DNA of 64,000 nt from AP-15 sp963814805 (GTDB taxonomy: Bacteria; Pseudomonadota; Alphaproteobacteria; ATCC43930; CGMCC-115725): assembly GCA_963814805.1 (NCBI GenBank), contig CAWFER010000006.1, positions 124,001 to 188,000 of the forward strand, read 5' to 3'. Of the stretch, positions 22,670-32,027 are shown piece by piece. Under the pieces are notes generated by a model. That model did not search any database and was not told where the DNA came from. It saw only the letters and a list, made by a program, of their open reading frames with translations. Position 1 is the first letter of the stretch. Each line of letters opens with the position of its first letter. A program made the position numbers and the translations under genes.

Positions 22670-23392
22670 ATGGCCAGGGTGGCGGTGGTCACCGGCGGAA
22701 CCCGCGGCATCGGCCGGGCGATCTCGGCAGCGCTGGTGCATGCAGGATATCGGGTGGCGGCGACCTATGCCGGCAACGACGCCGCCGCGCAGCAGCTCAA
22801 AGCCGAAACCGGCATTCCGGCATTCAAGTTCGACGTCGCCGATTTCCGGGCATGCGCGGAAGGGGTGAAGGCGATCGAAGCCGCGCTCGGGCCGGTCGAG
22901 ATCCTGGTCAACAACGCCGGCATCACCCGCGACGCGACGATGCACCGGATGAGCTTCGAGCAGTGGAACGCGGTGATCCAGACCAACCTCGCCTCGTGCT
23001 TCAACATGTCGAGGGCGGTCATCGAAGGGATGCGGGCGCGCGGCTTTGGCCGCATCGTCAATATCGGCTCGGTCAACGGCCAGGCCGGGCAATACGGCCA
23101 GGTCAATTACGCCGCCGCCAAATCGGGCATCCACGGCTTCACCAAGGCGTTGGCGCTAGAAGGGGCGGCGCGCGGCATCACCGTCAACGCGGTGGCGCCC
23201 GGCTACGTCGATACCGAGATGGTGCGCGCGGTGCCGCCCGAGGTGCTGGAAAAGATCATCGCCCGGATTCCGGTCGGCCGGCTCGGCAAGGCCGAGGATA
23301 TCGCCCGCACCGTGTTGTTCCTGGTCGCAGACGACGCCGATTTCATCACCGGCTCGACCCTCTCGGTCAATGGCGGCCAACACATGTATTGA
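22670..23392 (+). CDS. phaB: acetoacetyl-CoA reductase
   Basis: A 240-residue short-chain dehydrogenase. The cofactor loop TGGTRGIG is at residues 8-15, NNAG at 81-84, and the catalytic Ser, Tyr and Lys are S134, Y147 and K151. QYGQVNYAAAKSGIHGFTKA is typical of PhaB. It reduces acetoacetyl-CoA to (R)-3-hydroxybutyryl-CoA with NADPH. GGGAGGAG precedes the ATG. No PHA synthase gene lies in the window, so the final polymerisation step must be encoded elsewhere. Confidence 0.94.
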   Translation: MARVAVVTGGTRGIGRAISAALVHAGYRVAATYAGNDAAAQQLKAETGIPAFKFDVADFRACAEGVKAIEAALGPVEILVNNAGITRDATMHRMSFEQWNAVIQTNLASCFNMSRAVIEGMRARGFGRIVNIGSVNGQAGQYGQVNYAAAKSGIHGFTKALALEGAARGITVNAVAPGYVDTEMVRAVPPEVLEKIIARIPVGRLGKAEDIARTVLFLVADDADFITGSTLSVNGGQHMY

Positions 23393-23394
23393 GG

Positions 23395-23970
23395 ATGCCG
23401 ATCGCCCGCCGTGCTATTCTGATGCTGCCGGTGCAATTGACGATGACGGATTTGGCGGCGGCGGCAGCGACCTACCAGGACATCGAATATCGTAACGGCC
23501 GCTTGCAGTGGCCGGGCGGCAGCGCCAGGGCGGCGGTCGGGCGCGCCGGCGTCGCCGCGGTCAAGAAAGAGGGCGACGGCGCCACCCCGGCCGGCATTTA
23601 TCCGCTGGTCTCGGGGTTCTACCGGGCGGATCGGATGGCGCTGCCCCGCTCGGCTTTGCCGATGCGCGCGCTATCGCCGGACGACGCCTGGGTCGACGAC
23701 CCGGCCGACCCCAATTACAACCGCCTCACGACCCTGCCCTATCTCGCTCACGCTGAGCCGATGTGGCTCGACGACGCGGTCTACGATCTACTGGTGGTGA
23801 TCGGCTACAACATGAACCCGGTGGTCCCCGGCGCCGGCAGCGCCATCTTTCTCCACATTGCGCGTCCGGACTTTTCCCCCACAGCCGGCTGCATCGCGGT
23901 CCAACGGAACGTGCTGATCAGCCTGATGCCGCTGCTCGGTCCCGGCAGCACGATCGCGATCCGCGGCTAG
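23395..23970 (+). CDS. YkuD (L,D-transpeptidase-like) domain protein
   Basis: A protein of up to 191 residues carrying a YkuD domain: KKEGDGATPAGIYPL early, FLHIARPDFSPTAGCIAV with H154 and the catalytic Cys C166. It lacks a clear signal peptide at the chosen start; ATG codons at 23422 and 23443 are alternatives. Small single-domain members of this kind are widespread but poorly characterised. The gene begins two bases after phaB ends. Its stop shares a CTAG with the convergent cytochrome b561 gene. Confidence 0.8.
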   Translation: MPIARRAILMLPVQLTMTDLAAAAATYQDIEYRNGRLQWPGGSARAAVGRAGVAAVKKEGDGATPAGIYPLVSGFYRADRMALPRSALPMRALSPDDAWVDDPADPNYNRLTTLPYLAHAEPMWLDDAVYDLLVVIGYNMNPVVPGAGSAIFLHIARPDFSPTAGCIAVQRNVLISLMPLLGPGSTIAIRG

Positions 23971-24536
23971 TCTCGGACGCGTTCGGCGACTGCGTCGGTG
24001 GTCCGAGCTTTCCACGGCGCCATGCTGTCGAAGACGCCGTCGCGATGGATCAGCGCATGCAATAAGGCGGCGCCTAGATGGACGATGAAGGTCGCGAACA
24101 GCAGAAAGGCGAGAACCGTGTGCGTCTTTCGCAGCCCCGCATAGAGCATGGCGTCGTGCGGCAGAATAGCCGGCAGGTGCAGCGACCCGTACAGCACGAT
24201 CGGATAGTTCCCCGCCGACAGCATCGCCCAGCCGACCAGCGGCAAGGCGAACATCAGCAGGTACAGCACGACGTGCGATCCCTTGGCCGCAAGGCGCTGC
24301 CAGGCCGGCATGTGATCGGGCAATGGCGGCGCCGGGTTGAGCAGCCGGTTGACCAGCCGGATCGCCACCAGGATCAGGATCAGGATGCCCAACGGCTTGT
24401 GGATCGAGACCAGCAAGTGATAATTGCCCAGGGAGGCCACCATGCCGACGCCGATGAGCAACATGGCCACGACCAACACCGCCATCGTCCAGTGCAGGAC
24501 CCGCGACAGCACGGTGAATTGCCGCTGACGCGCCAT
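23967..24536 (-). CDS. cytochrome b561 family protein
   Basis: A 189-residue protein with four membrane helices. Four His residues fit the two haem b sites: H15 (VLHWTMA), H46 (HKPLG), H139 (RKTHTVLAF) and H153 (VHLGAAL). It probably passes electrons between the quinone pool and a periplasmic partner. It begins two bases after the stop of the catalase-like gene, whose end carries its GGAGG ribosome binding site, so the two are almost certainly co-expressed and may form a redox pair. Confidence 0.88.
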   Translation of the reverse strand: MARQRQFTVLSRVLHWTMAVLVVAMLLIGVGMVASLGNYHLLVSIHKPLGILILILVAIRLVNRLLNPAPPLPDHMPAWQRLAAKGSHVVLYLLMFALPLVGWAMLSAGNYPIVLYGSLHLPAILPHDAMLYAGLRKTHTVLAFLLFATFIVHLGAALLHALIHRDGVFDSMAPWKARTTDAVAERVRD

Positions 24537-24538
24537 GC

Positions 24539-25696
24539 TCACGATCCTCCGCCGCTGTCCGGAACTTTTACCGCGCTTGGCTCTTTCTGCTCGCCGGCTC
24601 GTCGCGAAAACGACCGCGAATAGACGGCCGAGCGCGGGCTGAGCAATGGATCGTCGGAGGGCGCAATTCCGGCGGGCAGCACCAGCGGGTCGAAATTGAT
24701 ATCGCGACAGTTGCCCGGCGCTTCGGCCTCGACATGATTGATCGTCAGGGTTCCGGCGTCGATATGTTCGCGATTCGCCGGCCACGGGATCGTCGCATCA
24801 TTGGTCGGATCGCCGGGTTGACCGACGGTGACGATCAGGCGCCACTGCAACGGTCCGCGCTCGATCGCGGCGATGACTGCATCAAACAGGTAATTCTTAT
24901 CCTGCGGCTGCGATCCGGCCGCCGGCTCGGGCTGGAACGGCTGGACCGGCGCCATCGACCAGCGCACAGGTGTGGACTTGTCAGCCGCATTTACAAACCG
25001 AAAGGCGTCAAGGCTGTTGAAGGTGGCATTGGCAAACCCGGACGAAAACGGGTGGCTCTTGATGATTCCCATCGCCCGCGCGGTTTCCGGATGGGTGGCG
25101 AGAAAGGCCTTCAACTTGGCCTGGTCGGGCTGACCGGTCGCCGGATCGGGCTGCGACGCCGCCAATTGATCATAGAAACCCTGCGCAGTTCTGACCGTGA
25201 ACACGGGGAGGTCGATCATCGCCGTCCGCCACTCCTCGCCATCGGGGAGGCTGAAGCTCAGGCCCATGCCCCGCACCGCGTCGGGTCCGTCGGCGGCGTA
25301 CGGATTGCCGCCAGCCAACGAGAAACGGCCGATCACCGGCACATGCGCGGCGTTGAAGATGTCAGCCTTCGAAAGACGCACCGCCCGGCCGTTGCCGTCG
25401 AAGTATCCGGCGATGCACACACCTTTGGCATGGTTGCGGCGAAAACCCGGATGAAGGCCGAAAACCTGCTGGAACTTGTCGACGAACCGTGCCGGCGTCA
25501 AACGGCCCGGCGACAGCCACCCGCCGACATAGGCAAAGCAACCGATGACGACCAAGATCACTACGCCAATTGCGGTCAGCCTGAGCAATACGGCGCCTTT
25601 GGTCAGCGCCGGCGGACCTGCGGATGGGTTTGAATTACTCGGCAGTTGTCTAATCCCCAGTTCAGCGCCGCCGCAGTGGGCGCACTCTGAATGCAA
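24539..25696 (-). CDS. catalase-family peroxidase with N-terminal membrane anchor
   Basis: A single hydrophobic segment (LLRLTAIGVVILVVIGCFAYVG) near residue 45 is followed by a catalase-fold domain: NHAKGVCIAGYF with the distal His, GRFSLAGGNPY, VRGMGLSFSLPDG, FNSLDAFRFVNA and a region rich in Trp and Pro. It matches the shortened catalase-related peroxidases (SrpA/YdbA-like) rather than full catalases. It should reduce peroxide at the outer face of the inner membrane. The annotated start is a TTG and uncertain. The downstream partner is a cytochrome b561. Confidence 0.82.
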   Translation of the reverse strand: MHSECAHCGGAELGIRQLPSNSNPSAGPPALTKGAVLLRLTAIGVVILVVIGCFAYVGGWLSPGRLTPARFVDKFQQVFGLHPGFRRNHAKGVCIAGYFDGNGRAVRLSKADIFNAAHVPVIGRFSLAGGNPYAADGPDAVRGMGLSFSLPDGEEWRTAMIDLPVFTVRTAQGFYDQLAASQPDPATGQPDQAKLKAFLATHPETARAMGIIKSHPFSSGFANATFNSLDAFRFVNAADKSTPVRWSMAPVQPFQPEPAAGSQPQDKNYLFDAVIAAIERGPLQWRLIVTVGQPGDPTNDATIPWPANREHIDAGTLTINHVEAEAPGNCRDINFDPLVLPAGIAPSDDPLLSPRSAVYSRSFSRRAGEQKEPSAVKVPDSGGGS

Positions 25697-25847
25697 CTAA
25701 TATCACCGCACCGAGCGTTCCCAATACCGGAAAGGCCCGCCACAACAGGGCGCTCACGACGATCGGAGCACAAACTGATGGTCCCCCGGCGCCCGTCATC
25801 AAACCGCAACCTTGACGGCAAGCCGGCGCTCCGCCGATAATCGGCCT

Positions 25848-25973
25848 TGTCCAAGGGGTGCCCCGTCAGGGGGCTGAGATGCCGCCGGCCCGATCGCTCC
25901 GAACAGAGAGCGGCCATCGGGGCGCGGAAACCCTTCGAACCTGATCCGGGTCGTGCCGGCGTAGGGACAGGAA
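25848..25973 (+). ncRNA. TPP riboswitch (THI element)
   Basis: The conserved THI-box parts are all visible: GGGGTGCC near 25855, GGGGCTGAGATG at 25870-25881, the aaaCCCTTCGAACCTGATCCGGGT segment at about 25928-25951, and GCCGGCGTAGGGA at its end. It lies about 80 bases before the ATG of thiC, the commonest target, and should shut off thiC when thiamine pyrophosphate is plentiful. Confidence 0.95.
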
Positions 25974-26051
25974 CGCATTCGGCTGCGGCCGGCCTCCTCT
26001 TCGCGGGTTACCTCCGGATCTCCGTTCAACCCGGCGCCACGGAGATCGACG

Positions 26052-27914
<1,863 letters not shown>

Positions 27915-27922
27915 GTGCGACG

Positions 27923-28009
27923 CGTCATTGCGAGGAGGGCAGCGACGAAGCAATCTCGACGACATCAAGCCTCATTTGCACCAGATCGCTTCGCTTTGCT
28001 CGCGATGAC
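27923..28009. repeat. palindromic intergenic repeat (REP-like)
   Basis: CGTCATTGCGAGGAGGGCAG, continuing with CGACGAAGCAATC, is mirrored by GATCGCTTCGCTTTGCTCGC with GATGAC at the other end, giving a long imperfect inverted repeat that fills most of the space between thiC and the NUDIX gene. Elements with this CGTCATTGCGAG...GCAATC core are scattered between genes in many proteobacteria. It could form a large hairpin in the thiC transcript. Confidence 0.65.
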
Positions 28010-28023
28010 AACTCAATGACCCC

Positions 28024-28458
28024 ATGAACCGCCGCTATCCCGAGCGGCCGATCGTCGGGGTGCTGGCGGTGGTGCTGCGCGGCCCGCGTGCGCTGGTGGT
28101 GCGGCGCGCCCACCCGCCCTTGGCCGGGCGCTGGGGTTTTCCTGGCGGCGTCCTCGAACTGGGCGAGACCGTCGCCGAGGGCGCAATGCGCGAATTGCTA
28201 GAGGAGACCAGCGTCGTCGCCGAGCCGGCCGGCGTGCTGACCGTGATCGACACGATCGATCGCGACCCGGAGGGCCGGGTGCGCTACCACTACACGCTCG
28301 TCGCGGTGCGCGGTAAATGGCAGACCGGCGAGGGGGTCGCCGGCGACGACGCCGCCGAGGTCGCCTGGCTCAGCCATGCCGAGATCGTCGAAGGCGGCCT
28401 CTTGACCGCGCCCGCGCTGTTGCCGCTGATCGATCTGGCGCTCGCCGGCGCCGGCTGA
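28024..28458 (+). CDS. NUDIX hydrolase
   Basis: A 144-residue protein with a Nudix box at about 42-64: GVLELGETVAEGAMRELLEE followed by TSV. The invariant Gly near the end of the box is Ser here, a small departure from the consensus, while the metal-binding REL-EE residues are kept. It hydrolyses a nucleoside diphosphate linked to another moiety; the substrate is unknown. It follows thiC after a palindromic repeat. Confidence 0.88.
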   Translation: MNRRYPERPIVGVLAVVLRGPRALVVRRAHPPLAGRWGFPGGVLELGETVAEGAMRELLEETSVVAEPAGVLTVIDTIDRDPEGRVRYHYTLVAVRGKWQTGEGVAGDDAAEVAWLSHAEIVEGGLLTAPALLPLIDLALAGAG

Positions 28459-28483
28459 CCGCCGCGGCCCGTCCGGCCTCGGT

Positions 28484-29080
28484 TCAGCCCGCCCAGTAGC
28501 CGTCGACCCAAACCCAGCCGTTGGGCCCCTGTCGCCAGCGCCCCGGCATCCAGGTGGCGCTCGCCGACGGGCGTTCGACATAATGACCCGGCGTCCAGCC
28601 ATATTGTGCGCCGTTCCAGCTCCAGTGGCCGGCCTGCCACATCGCCAACGGCGACGACGCCGGTGGCGGGTTTTCGACCCGCGGCGGCGGCAGGGCATAG
28701 GGAGCGGCAAGGCTCGTCGTCCCGGCGTTGCTGGGCGCCATCGCGACCGATCCGCTCGACCCGTATTGCGGCGCGTCGGAGGTTCTGGGGGGTGGGGTCA
28801 GCGGCGTCGGCGCCGCCTCGGCGAGCGGCGGATAGCCCCCCGACGGATAGCTCGGCGGCGAATAACCCGGCGACGCGTAGCCGCCCGACGCGTAGCCCGG
28901 GGTCAGGGGGCTTGGGCTCGCCGCCGCGACCGGCGGATAGGCCGGCGGCGGATAGGGCGGGACCGCCTGATCCGAGGCGACCGCAGCTAGCGGCGGCGGT
29001 GGCGGCGCGTAGCAGCCGGTCAGCGCCGTGGCGCCCAAGGCGAGTGCCGCGAGGCCGACGACCCGACCGAGATATTGCAT
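28484..29080 (-). CDS. YXWGXW repeat lipoprotein (larger copy)
   Basis: A 198-residue lipoprotein: the N-terminus ends its signal at ALTGC. A long Pro/Tyr/Gly/Ser-rich segment with repeated SGGY/SPGY units follows (about residues 35-110). The C-terminus carries GHWSWNGAQYGWTPGHYVER and WMPGRWRQGPNGWVWVDGYW, the YXWGXW-type repeats. GGAGGAT sits just upstream of the ATG at 29080. It is probably an outer-membrane or periplasmic structural protein; the function of the family is unknown. A shorter paralogue lies immediately upstream. Confidence 0.8.
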   Translation of the reverse strand: MQYLGRVVGLAALALGATALTGCYAPPPPPLAAVASDQAVPPYPPPAYPPVAAASPSPLTPGYASGGYASPGYSPPSYPSGGYPPLAEAAPTPLTPPPRTSDAPQYGSSGSVAMAPSNAGTTSLAAPYALPPPRVENPPPASSPLAMWQAGHWSWNGAQYGWTPGHYVERPSASATWMPGRWRQGPNGWVWVDGYWAG

Positions 29081-29242
29081 CCGATCCTCCACAATCTGCC
29101 ACAGCGCAGGCGATGCCCGATCGCTGTTTCCGTGGCGTGAACACAAACCGTGGAGGATCATTCCCTCGAGCCCGCGCCCACTCACGCGCGCAATGCGGCC
29201 GCCGGCCTGCGGTTCGAGGATCGGTCGCCGGATCTGGGCTTG

Positions 29243-29632
29243 CTAGGTCCAGCGCCCCTCGACCCACACCCAGCCGTCGGCTCCCTGTCGCCAGTATCCC
29301 TGCGACCAGTTGGCGGTAGGCGTGGGTCGCTCGATGTAGTGTCCGCGTGTCCATAAATACTTGGCGCCGGTCCAATTCCAGTGGCCGAAATGCCATAGCG
29401 CATCGGCCGCCGGCGCCGGCGGCGGGATCTCGGCCAGTTGCGGCGGCGGCGGATAGGGCGCCCCAGCAGGCTTCGACGGATCGGCGTTACCGCCGGCCAT
29501 CGCAGTTTGCGCCGGCGAGGTTTGCGCCGGCGCCGCCTGTGCTCCAGTCTGTGAGGGTGCCGAACAGCCCGCCACCGACGCGGCGGCGAAGGCCAACGCG
29601 GCGATCCCGATCATCCAATCGAAACGCTTCAT
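29243..29632 (-). CDS. YXWGXW repeat lipoprotein (shorter copy)
   Basis: A 129-residue protein with a lipoprotein signal ending at VAGC, an Ala/Pro/Thr-rich linker, and the same C-terminal arrangement as its neighbour: GHWNWTGAKYLWTRGHYIER and WSQGYWRQGADGWVWVEGRW. GGGAGGAG precedes the ATG. The two genes are tandem paralogues on the same strand about 160 bases apart, so a local duplication followed by growth or loss of the linker is likely. Confidence 0.8.
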   Translation of the reverse strand: MKRFDWMIGIAALAFAAASVAGCSAPSQTGAQAAPAQTSPAQTAMAGGNADPSKPAGAPYPPPPQLAEIPPPAPAADALWHFGHWNWTGAKYLWTRGHYIERPTPTANWSQGYWRQGADGWVWVEGRWT

Positions 29633-30134
29633 CGATCTCCTCCCAGTTCACGCGCGGGTTGATCCCGCCTTACTGCTTTGGTTGGCCGCCCTTCGATCCC
29701 TGGGGATCGGTCCCGCCAGGCCCGCCTCGGGGTTATCGCCCACTGGCGGTGGCTGTTATGGTTCGCCGCACGAAGCGGGCAAGACAGTTTTGTGTACGAT
29801 ATCGTCGGCGAAAATGCGAGCCCGAGTTTAACGTCGCTGGAGGATGGCATCGCCCGCCACGGCCTCGAACACCCCACCCTTTCGCCATCCGTCCAGGCAC
29901 GGGGCTTGACCGGAACCCGCCGATGACGAAAAAATGACGCTTAGGCCCGAGGGCGCTTTCCCTGCCGTCGGCTTGCGGAAATCAAGCCGGAAACTATTTT
30001 TGGTCCTGCAGAAAAAATTATTGCCCCCGATGCGTGTTAGATCGGATCAATCAAAGGGATGCGTCGCCGCCAGCCCGAATGTGTTCACGGCTGCTCGTCC
30101 GCTCGAGGCGGCGGGTGGCCGGAAATTCCCGGCG
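29633..30134. other. intergenic region, promoter area
   Basis: No convincing gene. An open frame from 29934 runs through this stretch into the Sel1-like gene, but its first 67 codons do not look like protein. The segment 29930-30040 is relatively AT-rich and is the likely promoter region for the plus-strand gene, with the promoter of the minus-strand lipoprotein near 29650. Confidence 0.4.
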
Positions 30135-30864
30135 ATGGTTGCCGCCGACCTGCCGTCCACCGCAGCGCCAGCGCGCCGCGGGCCTGGCGCGCCGATCGGG
30201 GTTCTCCTATACCTCGTCTCGCTCGCCTTTGTCGCCGTTGCAACCATTGGCGCCTTTTTCGGCGTCGCGTTTTCGCTGCTGGCGCACCCGGCCGACGCCC
30301 TGGTCGCCCAGCTGCCGACGCCCCGCCCCAGCGAGGCGATGACTGCGCCGCCGGGCGGTTTGCCGTCAGTCGCGGCTACGACGCCAGGCGCGCCGCACGC
30401 GGCGGCGCCGATTGCCGCCCGACCTTCGATTGCCAGCGCGCCGCCGCCCGCCGCTTCCGCGGCGGCAATGCCGCGCCCGACCTCGAAAGTTGTCACAGTG
30501 GCGCCGACATCGACGCCGGCCACGATCAGCCAGAAGACGAAAGCGCCGCCCGCTCCACGTCTTCCCGATCGGCAGCTCGCAGCGTTGGTGGCGCGTGGCG
30601 ACATGCTGCTGCGCGCCGGCGATATCGCCTCGGCGAGGCTGTTTTACGAGCGCGCCGCCGATGACGGCGACGGCCACGCGGCGCTGCGCGTCGGGGCCAC
30701 CTTCGATCCGTCTTTTCTTGCCAGCGCCGGCTTTCGCAACATGAGCCGGCGACCCGGCGAAGGCGCTTTTCTGGTACCGCCGGGCGCTTGGCCTCGGGGC
30801 CGGCGACGCGCAACATTACTTGAACCGGATCAATTCCAAATCAAATGGCGAACACCGTGAATAA
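30135..30864 (+). pseudogene. membrane-anchored Sel1/TPR-like protein, C-terminus frameshifted
   Basis: From the ATG at 30135 there is a membrane helix (VLLYLVSLAFVAVATIGAFF), a long Pro/Ala/Thr-rich spacer and then LVARGDMLLRAGDIASARLF YERAADDGD, a Sel1/TPR-like repeat, then AALRVGATFDPSFLASAGF. The main frame loses the repeat near 30750, but the next frame continues it as DPAKALFWYRRALGLGAGDA and NRINSKSNG to 30864. Removing one base near 30750 joins them. The repeat would be periplasmic and may bind a partner. The end overlaps the TAXI receptor gene, which suggests the two work together. Confidence 0.7.
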
Positions 30865-31981
30865 AGCCATCCGCGTCATCGCCGTGCTGCTCGGCGCGCT
30901 GATCTTGTCGAGCCCGTTTGCCGACGCGGCGGGATATGTCCCCACCTCCTCGGAAGCCGCCGTCAACCGCGGCGTGGTCGAACTCGAGACCGGCCGCGCT
31001 TCCGGCATCTCGGTGCGGATCGCCGAGGATCTGGCCAATGTCATCGACGACGGCGCCACCAGGCGGGTCCTGCCGGTGGTCGGCAAGGGCGGGTTGCAGA
31101 ATATTTCCGATCTCGATCTGCTGCACGGCGTCGACATGGCGGTTCTGCAGGACGACGTCCTCAACTACGCCCGGCAGCAGAATTTGTTTCCCGGCATCGA
31201 GAACCGGATCACCTATGTCGCCAAGCTCTACAATGAAGAATTTCATCTGCTGGCGCGGCGCGACATCACCAGTGTCGCCCAGCTCGCCAACCAGAAGGTC
31301 AATGTCGATCTGCGCGGGGCCGGAACCGAGGTCACCGCGAGCCGACTGTTCGGTCTGCTCAATGTGCCGATCGTCGCCACCTATGACGACCAGGAGGTGG
31401 CGCTGGCCAAGCTGCGCCGCGGCGAGATTGCCGCACTGGCCTTTGTCGCCGGCAAGCCCGCGCCGCTGTTTCAGGGGCTCGACGGTCGCGACGGGCTGCA
31501 CTTCCTGGCAATCCCGGCCACTCCGACAATCACCGCCGCCTATGCGCCGACCAGGCTCACCGCCGCGGATTATCCGCGCCTGATCGCCCCCGGCCAGCCG
31601 GTCGACACAATCGCCGTCGGGGCCGTGCTGGCGGTGGCCAATCTCCAGCCCGATTCCGAGCGCTATCATAATGTCGTCAATTTCGTCGATGCCTTCTTTA
31701 CCGGCTTCCAGTCGCTGCTCACGCCGGGTCACGACCCGAAATGGCGTGAGGTTAACATCGCCGCCGACCTCCCCGGCTGGCGGCGCTTTCCGCCGGCCGC
31801 GGCATGGCTGCAGAGCAATGCTCAGGTCTCCACCGAACCCAACGAGCAGGATTTGAAATCGATCTTTGCCCGCTTTATCGACGAGCGGCAACAGGCCACC
31901 GGCGCAACGCCGCTGACCCAGCAGCAAAAAGACCAGCTGTTCGGCCAGTTCCAGCAGTGGCAAAAAGGCCAGGCGCGCTAG
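30845..31981 (+). CDS. TAXI-type TRAP transporter solute-binding protein
   Basis: A 378-residue exported protein: signal peptide to about residue 29 (...SSPFADA), then a periplasmic binding fold with ELETGRASGISVRIAEDLAN, KGGLQNISDLDLLHGVDMAVLQ and DLRGAGTEVTASRLF, typical of the TAXI/NMT1-like receptors. No TRAP membrane subunits lie nearby, so it is an orphan receptor or has another job. The start could also be the GTG at 30857. It overlaps the end of the Sel1-like gene by about 20 bases. Confidence 0.8.
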   Translation: MANTVNKAIRVIAVLLGALILSSPFADAAGYVPTSSEAAVNRGVVELETGRASGISVRIAEDLANVIDDGATRRVLPVVGKGGLQNISDLDLLHGVDMAVLQDDVLNYARQQNLFPGIENRITYVAKLYNEEFHLLARRDITSVAQLANQKVNVDLRGAGTEVTASRLFGLLNVPIVATYDDQEVALAKLRRGEIAALAFVAGKPAPLFQGLDGRDGLHFLAIPATPTITAAYAPTRLTAADYPRLIAPGQPVDTIAVGAVLAVANLQPDSERYHNVVNFVDAFFTGFQSLLTPGHDPKWREVNIAADLPGWRRFPPAAAWLQSNAQVSTEPNEQDLKSIFARFIDERQQATGATPLTQQQKDQLFGQFQQWQKGQAR

Positions 31982-32027
31982 CGCGAACCGGGCGGTTCCC
32001 ATCCGCCTTGCAGAAGGGAAGCGGCGA

